Shown here piece by piece: positions 8,815-18,038 of a stretch of 64,000 nucleotides of DNA. A model generated the notes under the pieces. The model worked only from the letters and a program-made list of their open reading frames with translations, was not told the DNA's origin and did no database searches. Source of the stretch: Haloterrigena salifodinae (lineage in GTDB: Archaea; Halobacteriota; Halobacteria; Halobacteriales; Natrialbaceae). Where the stretch lies: positions 434,001 through 498,000 of the forward strand of contig NZ_RQWN01000003.1 in NCBI RefSeq assembly GCF_003977755.1, read 5' to 3'. Numbering within the stretch: the stretch's first letter is position 1; each line of letters opens with the position of its first letter. The translations under genes were made by a program, and so were the position numbers.

Positions 8815-9366
8815 ATGAGCGAACAAGACACAACAGGCGACTCGAGGCGGTCGTTCATGGCGAAGGGTGCACTCGCGACGGGTGCGCTGACGCTCGGAAC
8901 GGGCGCCTTCGGGACGGCCACAGTCGGAGCACAGGGAGACCAAGTAGCGGTCTTCGCGAACAATTACTATCCCGGCGGGAACTTCGACGTCATCGCGCCG
9001 CTTCAGACGAGCACGACCGTCGAGGTACTGCAGCTAGAGGGGGAGACCATTCCGGAAATCTCCCAGCCCGACGAGTGGTCCGGCCACATCATCCGATATG
9101 ATATCGGCCAGCAGTCGGGGATCACGACGTTCCTGTTCGTGCGCGGCCAGAGCCTGAGCGCCGATGACAGCGGGACGATGGGTGAGGAGGCTTCGGTGCT
9201 GAGTTCCGATCTGAACCTCCTCAACACGACGCTGGGAAGCTCTGGAGCCACGACCGACACGACCGAGGACACCGGAGACGTCGTCCAAGAGGATACCGGC
9301 AACGTCACGGAAGAAGAGCCCACCACGACCGGAAACGACACGACCGCCAATATGGGAGGTGACTGA
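8815..9366 (+). CDS. Tat-exported member of a three-gene paralogous family (copy 1)
   Basis: A 183-residue protein with a twin-arginine leader (SRRSFMAKGALATGALTLG) cleaved near AQG. The mature domain of about 110 residues carries the family motifs NFDVIAPLQTSTTVEVL, EISQPDEWSGHIIRYD, TTFLFVRGQ and EASVLSSDLNLLNT. A Thr/Glu/Asp-rich tail of about 45 residues follows and is absent from the two neighbours. The start is taken at MSEQDTTGD, nine codons inside the longer frame. It is followed after 2 nt by copy 2. I do not recognise a named family; the beta-rich pattern suggests a small extracellular beta-sandwich. Confidence 0.85.
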   Translation: MSEQDTTGDSRRSFMAKGALATGALTLGTGAFGTATVGAQGDQVAVFANNYYPGGNFDVIAPLQTSTTVEVLQLEGETIPEISQPDEWSGHIIRYDIGQQSGITTFLFVRGQSLSADDSGTMGEEASVLSSDLNLLNTTLGSSGATTDTTEDTGDVVQEDTGNVTEEEPTTTGNDTTANMGGD

Positions 9367-9368
9367 CA

Positions 9369-9698
9369 ATGGTGCAAGACAACGGCGACGGACAAATATT
9401 GGTCTTCACGTACGATTATGAAGCCGGCGAGGACTTCGAGGTCATCTCGCAGCTCGAAACGAGCACGACGGTGCGGATCCTCCAGACCGCCGACGGCGAG
9501 GCCGTTCCGGAGATTTCCCAGCCCGACGAGTACGTCGGCCACGTCGTGCGGTACCAGGTCGACGGCGGTCCGGTAAGTCCCACGACGCTCATGTTCATCC
9601 GCGGCGGGACCATCAGTAGCGGCGATAGCGCGACGCTCGGCGAAGAAGCGACGATGTTCAGCCCGACGCTGAACCTCCTCTCGACCGACGTCTCGTAG
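9369..9698 (+). CDS. Leaderless paralogue (copy 2) of the upstream Tat protein
   Basis: A 109-residue protein with no signal peptide that covers only the family domain: DFEVISQLETSTTVRIL, EISQPDEYVGHVVRY, TTLMFIRGG, EATMFSPTLNLLST. Similarity to copy 1 is clear along the whole domain. The ATG lies two bases after the copy 1 stop, so translation is likely coupled. Because copy 1 has a Tat leader and this one has none, it may be exported as a hitchhiking partner of folded copy 1 or stay in the cytoplasm; the sequence cannot decide. Confidence 0.85.
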   Translation: MVQDNGDGQILVFTYDYEAGEDFEVISQLETSTTVRILQTADGEAVPEISQPDEYVGHVVRYQVDGGPVSPTTLMFIRGGTISSGDSATLGEEATMFSPTLNLLSTDVS

Positions 9699-9811
9699 CG
9701 CTTCCGTCGCGTAATCCTCCGTCGATTATTTTTGCTCGGATTCGGGCAGCGGGTCCGAATCGACGCCGATGGACGAACGACCGACAGAGACTGCCACTAC
9801 CACACCGTCAC

Positions 9812-10315
9812 ATGACCGCCGAACGGAGTCAGAATCAGTCGAACGGGTCGTCGGCCGCAGCGGGCGAGTCGTCGAACGCATCGAAAGCGCGGATCGGCAC
9901 CGCCAGTATCGTCGTCGTCGGTACGTCCGCCTCGATCGAAGCCACCGACGTCGAGACCGAGTCGTCCGAGGCGGACGCGCAGTCCGAAGACCGTCATCTC
10001 GTGCTGGTATCGCTCGACGACTACCGCCCGGGGTTGACCGTTCGCCTCGTCGATCGACTACCGGCGACGACCGTCGTTCGGCTTCTTCGAACCCCCGACG
10101 GCGAAACGGTGCCGGTCCTCACGCAACCCGACGAGTACGCGGGCTACGTCGCTCGCTCGACGCTCGAGGGCGGGGCGGTCGGAACCACGACTCACCTCTT
10201 CGCTCGCGAGCAACTCGAGACGGGTGCGGAGTACGAGCTCATCGGCGACGCGCAGGTGTTTAGCACGCGGCTGAACCTATTTCGGGTGACCGCCCGTCGC
10301 GTCGACGAGGAGTGA
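9812..10315 (+). CDS. Third, more diverged paralogue (copy 3)
   Basis: A 167-residue protein whose C-terminal 110 residues match the copy 1 and 2 domain: GLTVRLVDRLPATTVVRLL, VLTQPDEYAGYVAR, TTHLFAREQ and DAQVFSTRLNLFRV. The first 55 residues are Ser/Asn/Ala-rich and contain a weak hydrophobic stretch (ARIGTASIVVVGTSASIEA) without a twin-arginine pair, possibly a decayed leader. It follows copy 2 by 113 nt and is probably in the same transcription unit. An overlapping longer arginine-rich frame starting at 9769 is a shadow. Confidence 0.8.
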   Translation: MTAERSQNQSNGSSAAAGESSNASKARIGTASIVVVGTSASIEATDVETESSEADAQSEDRHLVLVSLDDYRPGLTVRLVDRLPATTVVRLLRTPDGETVPVLTQPDEYAGYVARSTLEGGAVGTTTHLFAREQLETGAEYELIGDAQVFSTRLNLFRVTARRVDEE

Positions 10316-10452
10316 CGCGACGGGGAGCGCCCGTCGGTAGCCCGATCGAACCGTCGTCCGAGCGATCGGCTACCGGCGCCGACCGGCGGACCGTCGCCGC
10401 CGATGACGTTCGAACGAACAACTATATGTGCCCCTCATGTCACGTTCTACTA

Positions 10453-11238
10453 ATGGCACGACTCGAGCGGCTCAGGGTCTATCCGATCAAGGGACTCGAC
10501 GGTATCGAACTCGAGACCGCCGAACTCCTCGCGGGCGGCACGCTCGCGTCCGATCGGGAGTTCGCCCTCTTCGACGCGGACGGCGAGGTGCTCAACGGGA
10601 AGCGGACGGATCGGGTCCACGACCTGCGGACCGATTTCGATCCGGAACGGACCGAGCTCTCGGTCGAAGCGCCCGACGGCGAACGGGTCCGGTTCGACCT
10701 CGAGACGGACGCCGGCCGCGACCGCGCCGCGGACTGGTTCGGTGACTTCTTCGACGTAGAGTTGACCCTCGAGCGCGACCGAACGCTGGGCTACGTCGAC
10801 CGCCGCGAGATGGGGCCGTCGGTGATCAGCACCGCCACACTCGAGACCGTCGCCGACTGGTTCGACGACGAGGGGATGACCGTCGAGGGGGCTCGTCGGC
10901 GCCTCCGCGCGAACGTCGAGATCGGTGGCGTCGAGCCGTTCTGGGAGGACCGCTTCGTCGGCGAGGACGCACCGGCCTTCGAGGTCGACGGCGTCCGGTT
11001 CGAGGGCGTCACCCCCTGCGGTCGCTGCGTCGTCCCCCGACGAGACCCCGAGTCCGGCGAGCCGATCGAGGAGTTTCAGCAGCGATTCGTCGAGAAACGC
11101 GAGGAAACGTTCCCCAACTGGGCCGACGCGGACGCCTTCGACCACTACTACACGGCGATGCTCATCTCCCGCGTGGCCGAGGCCGACCGCGGCAAAATGC
11201 TTCGCGTCGGGGATTCCGTGCGCGTCGTCGACGACTGA
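10453..11238 (+). CDS. MOSC domain protein (YcbX-like)
   Basis: The 261-residue product has the N-terminal MOSC beta-barrel (ARLERLRVYPIKGLDGIELETA at reduced length, with the PIKG motif) and a C-terminal MOSC domain with the molybdenum-ligand cysteine region TPCGRCVVPRRDPESG. MOSC proteins of this type bind the molybdenum cofactor sulfur and act in reductive detoxification or sulfur transfer, e.g. mARC/YcbX. Start at the methionine before ARLERLRVYP; the longer frame upstream is out of keeping with the family. Convergent with the downstream DUF6498 gene. Confidence 0.9.
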   Translation: MARLERLRVYPIKGLDGIELETAELLAGGTLASDREFALFDADGEVLNGKRTDRVHDLRTDFDPERTELSVEAPDGERVRFDLETDAGRDRAADWFGDFFDVELTLERDRTLGYVDRREMGPSVISTATLETVADWFDDEGMTVEGARRRLRANVEIGGVEPFWEDRFVGEDAPAFEVDGVRFEGVTPCGRCVVPRRDPESGEPIEEFQQRFVEKREETFPNWADADAFDHYYTAMLISRVAEADRGKMLRVGDSVRVVDD

Positions 11239-11355
11239 CTCGAGCGCATAGAGCCGGTAGAGTGGCTGTCCTTTCCTTTTGTGCGTACCCTCGTGCGTGT
11301 GCGATAGTGCACCGGCAGCCGAAGAACGTCGAACTCGAGGCGCCGAAACCCATCG

Positions 11356-12627
11356 TCACGCGGTCGGTTTCGAGGCGGACGGTATCTCGAGCGCTTCGGC
11401 GACACGTATCGTGTCCCGTACCGGGCCGATTTCCCGCGCGGGCGCGCCATCGTCCCAGCCGACCGTCAGCCGGAGCCACCCGGCGTCGAGGAGTCGCTCG
11501 TCGAACCAGTCGGTGGCGACCGTCACGTCCCGGATTTCTTGCACCGGCGCCGCCCACTGGGGTTCCTCGAGGAAGGTATCGTAGGCGACGATCGTCTCGT
11601 CGTGACGCCGGTACTCGAGGGTACCGTACCGAAGGAAGTAGGCGGCGAGCTGGACGCCGAACGCGAGCAGCGCCGCGGCGACCAGCGCGGCGGCGCCGAC
11701 AGGGACGACCAGCGCCGAGCTGGTCGCGCTCGCGAGGCCGGAGACGACCGCCACCCAGAGCAGGCCGAACAGCGGCGCGCTGCCGGCGATCCGAGCGAGC
11801 GCGCGGAGGGCGCCCTTGCGGACGACCAGCGATCGGTCGGGTCTGAGACGTGCTCGCGGCGGCACTGCCGGGACGCGAACCGCTCTCTCGGCGCCGCCGC
11901 CATCGTCATCATCGGTGTCCGCCGACGCGGGCGAGACGACGAACCAGTCCGCGAGCCGACTCGAGTCCCCCTCGTCGCGGGTCGCGCGGAACGTCGCCCA
12001 CTCGAGGAGGAGTTTCGCACAGACGACGAGGGCGAGCGCACCGGTCGAACCGACGGCGGGGCCGACCGTCAGGACGAAGGCCAGGAAGAACACCCGTCGA
12101 GCGGGCGTCTCGACGACCGCGTAGGGAGAGGTGTGTTCGTACCGCCGCCGACCGAGATAGTCGCGGCCGATCGCAACGAGTTGTCCGACGAACAGCGCGG
12201 CGACGCTTAACAGCACCTCGGCCCGGAGCAGTTCCATCCCGGCGTCGAAGGTTTCGTGCAGATAGAACCCGACGAAAAACGCGTACACCGGCGTCACGTA
12301 GAAGACGATCAGCGCGAACGAGACGTTCCGAACCGGGATCGACGGCAGCCACGCGACCGGCCGAACGCCGCCGCGTTTGGCCGTCAGCAGGGCGTCCGAG
12401 ACCGACAGCACGCCGGCCTCCCGGTCACTCGTCGGCCGACGCTGGGCGAACAGCGCCTTCCCGCTCGCGACCAGCAACGATACCAGCACCTCGGCGGCGT
12501 AGACGAACACCAGCGTCGTGGGCTCCCACCCGAGTCGGAGGACGCCGACCAGCGGAAGCAGGTTCGCGACCAGCGTCGGGAGAAACGTCGCCGAATCGTC
12601 TCGAGTCGGAGGCCGGAGCGTGCGCAT
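11356..12627 (-). CDS. DUF6498-type integral membrane protein
   Basis: A 423-residue protein with around eight hydrophobic helices. The N terminus (NLLPLVGVLRLGWEPTTLV) and the conserved PVRNVSFALIVFY segment match what I remember of the haloarchaeal DUF6498 family. After the last helix pair there is a cytosolic C-terminal domain of about 90 residues (TLEYRRHDETIVAYDTFLE ...) with the look of a short PH-like beta domain. Function is unknown. It is divergent from serB with a 170-nt gap. Confidence 0.85.
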   Translation of the reverse strand: MRTLRPPTRDDSATFLPTLVANLLPLVGVLRLGWEPTTLVFVYAAEVLVSLLVASGKALFAQRRPTSDREAGVLSVSDALLTAKRGGVRPVAWLPSIPVRNVSFALIVFYVTPVYAFFVGFYLHETFDAGMELLRAEVLLSVAALFVGQLVAIGRDYLGRRRYEHTSPYAVVETPARRVFFLAFVLTVGPAVGSTGALALVVCAKLLLEWATFRATRDEGDSSRLADWFVVSPASADTDDDDGGGAERAVRVPAVPPRARLRPDRSLVVRKGALRALARIAGSAPLFGLLWVAVVSGLASATSSALVVPVGAAALVAAALLAFGVQLAAYFLRYGTLEYRRHDETIVAYDTFLEEPQWAAPVQEIRDVTVATDWFDERLLDAGWLRLTVGWDDGAPAREIGPVRDTIRVAEALEIPSASKPTA

Positions 12628-12797
12628 CGGTGAGTTTCCCTCGAACGATACTGGCAGCCGGAATAAGTAAACTGCCTTTCAAATCGCGGCCGCTCGGAAA
12701 TCGTGTCGCCGCCACCGGTTCGACTCGCCGAGCGCGGTCCCAACCCGCCGGAGCGAAACCTGAACTGGTTTATCCGGGGGCCGACAATCGGCGGGCG

Positions 12798-13448
12798 ATG
12801 ACAGTCGTCGCTTTCGACTTCGACGGGACGCTTTCGGACTCCGAGATGACCGTGTTGCTCGGCGATCGCCGCGACGTCGCCGACGAAATGGCCGAGATCA
12901 CCGAGCGCTCGATGAACGACGAGATCGACTACGCCGAGAGCCTCCGCAAGCGCGCGGCGCTCCTCGAGAGCCTGCCGGAAGCGGAGGCCGAGGCGGCTTT
13001 CGATCAGGTCGAACTCCGGGAGGGTGCCGCCGACCTCATCGCCGAACTGAACGACACCGGTATCACCACCGCGATCCTCACCGGCGGCTTCGAACGCGGC
13101 GTCGCCGCCGCGCTCGAGCGCGAGGACGTCGCCGTCGACCACATCGTCTCGAACCGACTCCCGATGCAGGACGGCGAACTCACGGGTGCCGTCGAGGGGC
13201 CGCTCATCGAGGGCACCAAGGACGACGCGCTCGAGGCCCTCGCCGACGACGTCGGCGTCAGCCTCGAAGACACCGTTGCGGTCGGCGACGGTGCTAACGA
13301 CCTGCCGATGCTGGAAGTCGCTGGCCTCGCGGTCGGCTTCGAGCCGAAACCGGCCGTCGAACCCCACTGCGACGTCGTCGTAACCTCGATGGCCGAGGCC
13401 CGCGAGGTCTTCCTCGAGGAAAGCGTCCTCTCGGAGCGCGGCGAGTAA
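12798..13448 (+). CDS. serB: Phosphoserine phosphatase (HAD family)
   Basis: SerB removes phosphate from O-phosphoserine, the last step of serine synthesis. The 216-residue HAD protein has motif I FDFDGTLSDSE with the nucleophile Asp, motif II ILTGGFERG, and motif III/IV GDGANDLPML. The family's substrate cap sits between motifs I and II. ATG 12798 directly precedes TVVAFDFDGT, so the much longer upstream open frame is irrelevant. Promoter sequence lies in the AT-richer 12650-12690 stretch shared with the divergent membrane gene. Confidence 0.95.
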   Translation: MTVVAFDFDGTLSDSEMTVLLGDRRDVADEMAEITERSMNDEIDYAESLRKRAALLESLPEAEAEAAFDQVELREGAADLIAELNDTGITTAILTGGFERGVAAALEREDVAVDHIVSNRLPMQDGELTGAVEGPLIEGTKDDALEALADDVGVSLEDTVAVGDGANDLPMLEVAGLAVGFEPKPAVEPHCDVVVTSMAEAREVFLEESVLSERGE

Positions 13449-13642
13449 CGGCTCGTTTCTCTAATTTCGACCGGGTCGCCCGGACGACTACGCCGCATTA
13501 CCAGGTCGTATTACTCGGGAGCGACCGCTGTATCGAACGAATTTCACACTATCGATCATGCCAGTACTGGATCCGAACGAGAACAATCACGAATCGACGA
13601 ATGTCCACTATAACGGCCGATTTCAATACCGAGAGGGTTTTA

Positions 13643-13656
13643 ACTCGCGATCGAGT
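13643..13656. promoter_or_regulatory. Inverted repeat ACTCG-N4-CGAGT in the promoter of the MMWQDF-1 gene
   Basis: ACTCGCGATCGAGT is a perfect 14-nt palindrome lying between a TATA-like TTTTAA (13638-13643) and the ATG at 13667. The paralogous gene at 37525-37887 has ACTCG-TAAG-CGAGT at the same place in its promoter. Conservation in two otherwise unlinked promoters suggests a shared operator close to the transcription start. Confidence 0.6.
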
Positions 13657-13666
13657 AAGTAGTTGT

Positions 13667-14068
13667 ATGATGTGGCAAGACTTCATCTTCATGATTGGAA
13701 GCGGGCTCTCAATCATCTTCCTGGCGCCGACCCTCCGCGACGCCAGTGCTCGCGTTCCCCTCGGAACGAGCCTCCCCTCGATGGCGATCGGGTTCGTTTA
13801 CGGCATGACCTTCCTCAGCCTCGGCATGTCGAACTCCGCGATGGGATCGCTCGCGGCCGGCACGATGTGGGCCCTGATCGCGATGATCCGCTCGCCGACC
13901 GGGATGAGCATCACGGGTCGGCTCTTCCGACTCGAGAGCCCCGTCCTCTTCGCGAGCGATCTCCGGCGCTGGCTCACCGGCTCCTCGTCGTCGGTCAACT
14001 CCAGCCAGTTCGTCCCGTCGGACGCTGATCACCAGTACCGCTCGTCGACCGACGGCTCCGCGGACTGA
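13667..14068 (+). CDS. Small membrane protein, MMWQDF family (copy 1)
   Basis: A 133-residue protein starting MMWQDFIFMIG with about three hydrophobic helices in the first 85 residues and a Ser-rich polar tail. It is clearly paralogous to the protein at 37525-37887: the shared pattern is MMWQDF, SITFLAPT or SIIFLAPT, RxPLGxSxPSM, and TMWxLIAxxRSP. The first ATG of a pair (13667 and 13670) is used because it is about 27 nt after the TATA-like box, implying a leaderless transcript. No function known; the conserved aromatic start and PLG loop are the only obvious motifs. Confidence 0.85.
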   Translation: MMWQDFIFMIGSGLSIIFLAPTLRDASARVPLGTSLPSMAIGFVYGMTFLSLGMSNSAMGSLAAGTMWALIAMIRSPTGMSITGRLFRLESPVLFASDLRRWLTGSSSSVNSSQFVPSDADHQYRSSTDGSAD

Positions 14069-14273
14069 GTTGCAGCCTGTTTTCGAGACGACGCTCCCGG
14101 CCCGCCGAACTTGTCCGTGATACTACTGCGGCAGATCGACGTAGTTGATTCACAGCGACGCAGTTGCTGGCGGTCTCACGCACAGTTTGGATCGATGCCC
14201 GCGTGATACTATCAGCGAGAATTTCAGGATATATAGAAGGTTAAAATTCCATACAGTAGTTCTAGAGCAGAAT
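14069..14273. other. Intergenic region, AT-rich at its end
   Basis: No gene seen. The last 60 nt (GGATATATAGAAGG and the following TTAAAATTCC) are AT-rich and look like a promoter for the small Tat-leader gene at 14274. Confidence 0.4.
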
Positions 14274-14648
14274 ATGAAGCGGCGGCAGTTTGTTTCGGGG
14301 GCATCATCGGCGGTGTTAGCCACGCAGACGGGGATGCGAGGGAGTGGTACCGACTCTCAGTCGTACGAGGCACTGGAAAGCGACGCACTGCCGACGGACG
14401 TGACAGTCGCGTGGATCGTCGACCGGTTCGTTCAGGTCCAAAGCGAGAACGCCCCGGTCGTCGGGACCGAGGTCACCGTTCCCGGATACGTCCTCGAGCG
14501 AGTTCGGTCGCTACAACTCGGAGAGACGCAAAACCGATCGGTGACTGGGAACAGTCGACCGCGTCCGTCTCGAGGCCGAGACACACGCTATCGACCGATA
14601 GCTGACTCGTCGGTCCGTCGGTCGGTGACGCCGCTGCGTGGCACGTGA
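14274..14648 (+). CDS. Possible short or truncated Tat-leader protein
   Basis: A 124-residue frame begins MKRRQFVSGASSAVLATQT, a plausible twin-arginine leader, preceded by a good AT-rich promoter zone. Residues 35-85 look protein-like (WIVDRFVQVQSENAPVVG, TEVTVPGYVLERVRSL), but the last 40 residues become arginine- and serine-rich, as if the frame had drifted off the original one. It may be the remnant of a longer secreted protein. I recognise no family. Confidence 0.45.
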   Translation: MKRRQFVSGASSAVLATQTGMRGSGTDSQSYEALESDALPTDVTVAWIVDRFVQVQSENAPVVGTEVTVPGYVLERVRSLQLGETQNRSVTGNSRPRPSRGRDTRYRPIADSSVRRSVTPLRGT

Positions 14649-14718
14649 CGCCAATAGTATTATCAAAGCTGACTGTTCTCCCAGAAAGAATAAGTATTGT
14701 AGCTGAGAGTCCCGTAAT

Positions 14719-15300
14719 ATGTCAGATTCGAACCTCGAGGCAGAGGAGCAAACGAGTTACGACGAGACCGCGACTCGCGGACAGCCGGCCCAGCCGGCGG
14801 CGAACCAGGAGGCGCTTACGGACCTCCTGACGGAACCGCTTACGAAGGCGTACGTCAAGGCGATCGTCGCCCTCTACGCCCTTCTGGGGGCCGGAATGGG
14901 GCTTATCGTAATTCTCAGCGAAATCGTCGACGAGAGTATCGTCGACGGTGGCATCGGCAGTGATTTCGTCGCGCTCACGTTCGCCGGAATACCGATCAGC
15001 GGCGTCCCGCACATCGCTGCGACGATCGCGCTGCTCGTCGGCGGCTACCTCGGCGTTCGGATGGCGGCCGACGACCGACAGACGATGCTCACCGCCGGTG
15101 CAGGCGCGCTGGCCGGCACGGCCGCGCTGTGGATCCTCTCGTCGTTCCTCGCCGTGTCACAACTGGACAACACCGATATCGAGGTCGGCGGCCTGATCAT
15201 CAACGCCGTCGTCCTCGGCCTCGTCGTCGGTGCCATTGCGGCCGGGACCGTCTACGTCATGCGCAACCTCGTCCCTGACGTGCAGCGATCGGCCGCCTGA
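14719..15300 (+). CDS. Haloarchaeal integral membrane protein, function unknown
   Basis: A 193-residue protein with a polar acidic N-terminal 45 residues and then four hydrophobic helices: AIVALYALLGAGMGLIVIL, a second around PHIAATIALLVGGYLGV, a third around AGALAGTAALWILSSFLAV, and a last one, GLIINAVVLGLVVGAIAA. It begins about 20 nt after an AT-rich AGAATAAGTATTG stretch that could be its promoter. It stands alone, convergent with metX. Nothing in it points to a substrate. Confidence 0.85.
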   Translation: MSDSNLEAEEQTSYDETATRGQPAQPAANQEALTDLLTEPLTKAYVKAIVALYALLGAGMGLIVILSEIVDESIVDGGIGSDFVALTFAGIPISGVPHIAATIALLVGGYLGVRMAADDRQTMLTAGAGALAGTAALWILSSFLAVSQLDNTDIEVGGLIINAVVLGLVVGAIAAGTVYVMRNLVPDVQRSAA

Positions 15301-15398
15301 TCGGCTCGAGGGATCGGTTTCGGTCGACGATGCGGTGACCTGCAGCGCAGTGCGGTTCGACCGATACGACGGTTTTTTCGCGACGGTGCGCCGGCACG

Positions 15399-16610
15399 TT
15401 ACTCTGAGAAGAGACTCGTGTGAACCGGCGCGAACGACTCGGACTCGGCGGGCTCGTCCTCGCCGGCGGTGTCGGTGATCGCCCGGCCGGCGAGGCCGGT
15501 CTCGAGCAAGTCCGACAGCGGCGGCCCGGCCTTCTCGGGTTCGACGAGGAAGGCGTCGTGGCCGTGGTCGGACTCGACGACGTGGTGGGCGACGTCGACG
15601 CTCGCCTCGCGGGCGGCCTCGGCCAGCGCCTCGGCCTGCTCGGTGGTGAAGTGCCAGTCGCCGGTAAAGGAAAGCAGGAGGAGTTCCCCCTCGAACGCCG
15701 CCAGCGCGTCGGCGTCGGACTCGTAGCCCGCCGAGAGATCGAAGTCGTCCATTGCGCGGGTCATGTAGAGGTAGCTGTTGGCGTCGAACCGATCGACGAA
15801 CTTCTCAGCCTGATAGTCGAGATAGGACTCGACCTCCCGGTAGGGGAAGAAGGCGGCCGCGGGGTCGGGCTGCTCCTCGCGGACGGTCTCCCGGCCCGCC
15901 GAGCGCCGGCCAAACTTGCGGCTCATCGAGGCCTTCGAGAGGTACATAATGTGACCGATCTGGCGCGCTCGAGCCAGCCCGTCCTCGGGCTCGGGACCGC
16001 CGTAGTAGTGGCCGCCGTTCCAGTTCGGATCGCTGGTGATCGCCCGCCGGGCGACCGTATCGAGCGCGAGACACTGCGGATCGAGACGAGCGGCCGAAGC
16101 GACGACGCCGGCCCGCTCGACGTCGTCCGGGTACCGGCGCAGCCAGTCGAGGACGTTCATCCCGCCGACGCTGCCGCCGACGACCGCGCGGAGGCGACCG
16201 ACGCCGAGTTCGTCCAGCAACTTGCGCTGGGACCGGGTCCAGTCGCCGACCGTGACCGGCGGGAAGTCGGTCCCGTAGGGCTCGCCCGTCTCGGGGCTCT
16301 CGCTGGACGGGCCGGTCGTCCCGTAACACGACCCGGGCGCGTTCGCACAGACCACGTAGTACTCGCTGGTGTCAATGGCCTTCCCGGGGCCGACGACGTC
16401 GCCCCACCAGGCGCGGGCCTGACCGGCGGTGTCGCCGCCCGAGTCCGGCCGCCGGGCGACGTGAGAACTCCCGGTGAGCGCGTGGCAGACCAGCACCGCA
16501 TTGTCGCCCGTAAACTCGCCGTAGGTCTCGTAGGCTACCTCGAGGCTCGGGATCGATTCCCCGGAGAGGAACTGGAACTCGCCGAGGTCGATCGTGTTTT
16601 TGGTCGTCAT
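15399..16610 (-). CDS. metX: Homoserine O-acetyltransferase
   Basis: MetX acetylates homoserine with acetyl-CoA to O-acetylhomoserine, the activated substrate for direct sulfhydrylation. The 403-residue alpha/beta hydrolase-fold protein has the nucleophile elbow [12 protein letters not shown], the early CHALTGSSH oxyanion-hole segment, the acid in SFTGDWHF and the histidine in [11 protein letters not shown]. Its ATG lies 26 nt downstream of the metY stop on the same strand, giving a two-gene methionine operon in which the product of MetX feeds MetY. Family members can also be succinyltransferases; neighbourhood with MetY favours the acetyl form. Confidence 0.95.
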   Translation of the reverse strand: MTTKNTIDLGEFQFLSGESIPSLEVAYETYGEFTGDNAVLVCHALTGSSHVARRPDSGGDTAGQARAWWGDVVGPGKAIDTSEYYVVCANAPGSCYGTTGPSSESPETGEPYGTDFPPVTVGDWTRSQRKLLDELGVGRLRAVVGGSVGGMNVLDWLRRYPDDVERAGVVASAARLDPQCLALDTVARRAITSDPNWNGGHYYGGPEPEDGLARARQIGHIMYLSKASMSRKFGRRSAGRETVREEQPDPAAAFFPYREVESYLDYQAEKFVDRFDANSYLYMTRAMDDFDLSAGYESDADALAAFEGELLLLSFTGDWHFTTEQAEALAEAAREASVDVAHHVVESDHGHDAFLVEPEKAGPPLSDLLETGLAGRAITDTAGEDEPAESESFAPVHTSLFSE

Positions 16611-16636
16611 AGCTGTGAGTTGGTGGAGTCAGGGTA

Positions 16637-17956
16637 TCAGTCGCTCGCGGCCTCGATGGCCTGCTCGAGATCGGCCAGGATGTCCGCGGGGTCCTCGATC
16701 CCAACCGACATCCGGATGAGGTCGTCGGTCACGCCCGCTTCCTCCCGCTCCTCGGAGGTCAACTGGCCGTGGGTCGTGCTCGCGGGGTGGATGACCAGCG
16801 TCTTCGCGTCGCCGATGTTCGCGAGGAACTGCGCGACCTCGACGTTCTCGCAGAAGGTCTTGCCCGCCTCGAAGCCGCCCTCGAGGCCGAACGCGACCAT
16901 GCCGCCGAAGTCCGACAGATAGCGGGTGGCGTTGTCGTGGGTCGGGTGATCCGCGAGGCCCGGATGGGTGACCCAGGCGACGTCCTCGTGGTCGGCCAGG
17001 TACTCCGCGACGACCTGGGCGTTCTCGCAGTGTTTCTCGACTCGGAGCGGCATCGACTCGAGTCCCTGCAGGGTCTGCCAGGCGTCGAACGGTGACTGCT
17101 GGTTCCCCAGGCTACGCAGCGAGCGGTAGCGCGCCGTCGCGGCGAACGGTGCTTCGGGGAAGTCCCGCGAGAAGTCGACGTCGTGGTAGGCGTGGTTCGG
17201 GCCCGCGATCTCGTCGTAGCCGTGCTCGCCCCACGGGAACGAGCCCCCATCGACGAGGACGCCGCCGACAGTCGTGCCGGAGCCGTGGAGCCACTTGGTC
17301 GTCGACTCCCAGACGACGTCGGCCCCGTGTTCCAGTGGGCGACAGAGCGCCGGCGTCGCGAAGGTGTTGTCCACCACGAGCGGCACGCCGTTCTCGTGGG
17401 CGATCTCGGCGACGCGCTCGAAGTCCGGCGTCACCAGCGAGGGGTTGCCGATCGTCTCGACGTGGACGAACGCGGTGTCCTCGTCGATGGCGTCGGCGTA
17501 CGCCTCATACTCGAGGGTGGGGACGAACATCGTCTCGATGTTTCTGCGGGAGGCGGTCTTCGAGAAGTAGGCCGTCGTCCCGCCGTAGGTGTCGGTCGAG
17601 CAGACCACGTTGTCGCCCGCCTCGGCGAGGATCAGCGTGGCGGAATCCAGCGCGGCCATCCCGCTGGCCGTCGCGACCGCGTCCGCGCCGCCCTCGAGCG
17701 AGGCGAGGCGTTTCTCGAGGGTGCGAACGGTCGGGTTCGCGATGCGGGAGTAGATGTAGCCCTCGTCCTCCAAGGCGTAGCGGTCGGCGGCGGTGTCGGC
17801 GTCGTCGAAGACGTAGGAGGTCGTCTGGAAGATCGGCGGGGCCATCGCTCCCGTCTCTGGATCGGGCGATTGGCCGGCGTGGACGCTTCGTGTCCCGAGA
17901 CCGCGCTCGGGACGCTCCGATTCGTCGGCGGTCCCGTCGCTCGCGTCGTCGCTCAT
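16637..17956 (-). CDS. metY: O-acetylhomoserine aminocarboxypropyltransferase (sulfhydrylase)
   Basis: A 439-residue PLP enzyme of the Cys/Met metabolism (gamma) family that makes homocysteine from O-acetylhomoserine and sulfide. Visible motifs are the cofactor-ring YIYSRIANPT, the SGMAALDSATL phosphate-binding turn, VVDNTFATPALCRPLE, and the Schiff-base lysine in STTKWLHGSG. The unusually acidic 20-residue N-terminal extension is typical of haloarchaea. First gene of the metY-metX unit; its upstream side faces the hairpin block at 18.04-18.45 kb. Confidence 0.95.
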   Translation of the reverse strand: MSDDASDGTADESERPERGLGTRSVHAGQSPDPETGAMAPPIFQTTSYVFDDADTAADRYALEDEGYIYSRIANPTVRTLEKRLASLEGGADAVATASGMAALDSATLILAEAGDNVVCSTDTYGGTTAYFSKTASRRNIETMFVPTLEYEAYADAIDEDTAFVHVETIGNPSLVTPDFERVAEIAHENGVPLVVDNTFATPALCRPLEHGADVVWESTTKWLHGSGTTVGGVLVDGGSFPWGEHGYDEIAGPNHAYHDVDFSRDFPEAPFAATARYRSLRSLGNQQSPFDAWQTLQGLESMPLRVEKHCENAQVVAEYLADHEDVAWVTHPGLADHPTHDNATRYLSDFGGMVAFGLEGGFEAGKTFCENVEVAQFLANIGDAKTLVIHPASTTHGQLTSEEREEAGVTDDLIRMSVGIEDPADILADLEQAIEAASD

Positions 17957-18038
17957 GTTTCGTATGCATACTACTGCAGGAACATATGCGTCTCAGTAAC
18001 GGCAAAAACCGCAGCTGATTCAGTGGTATTCACACGCA

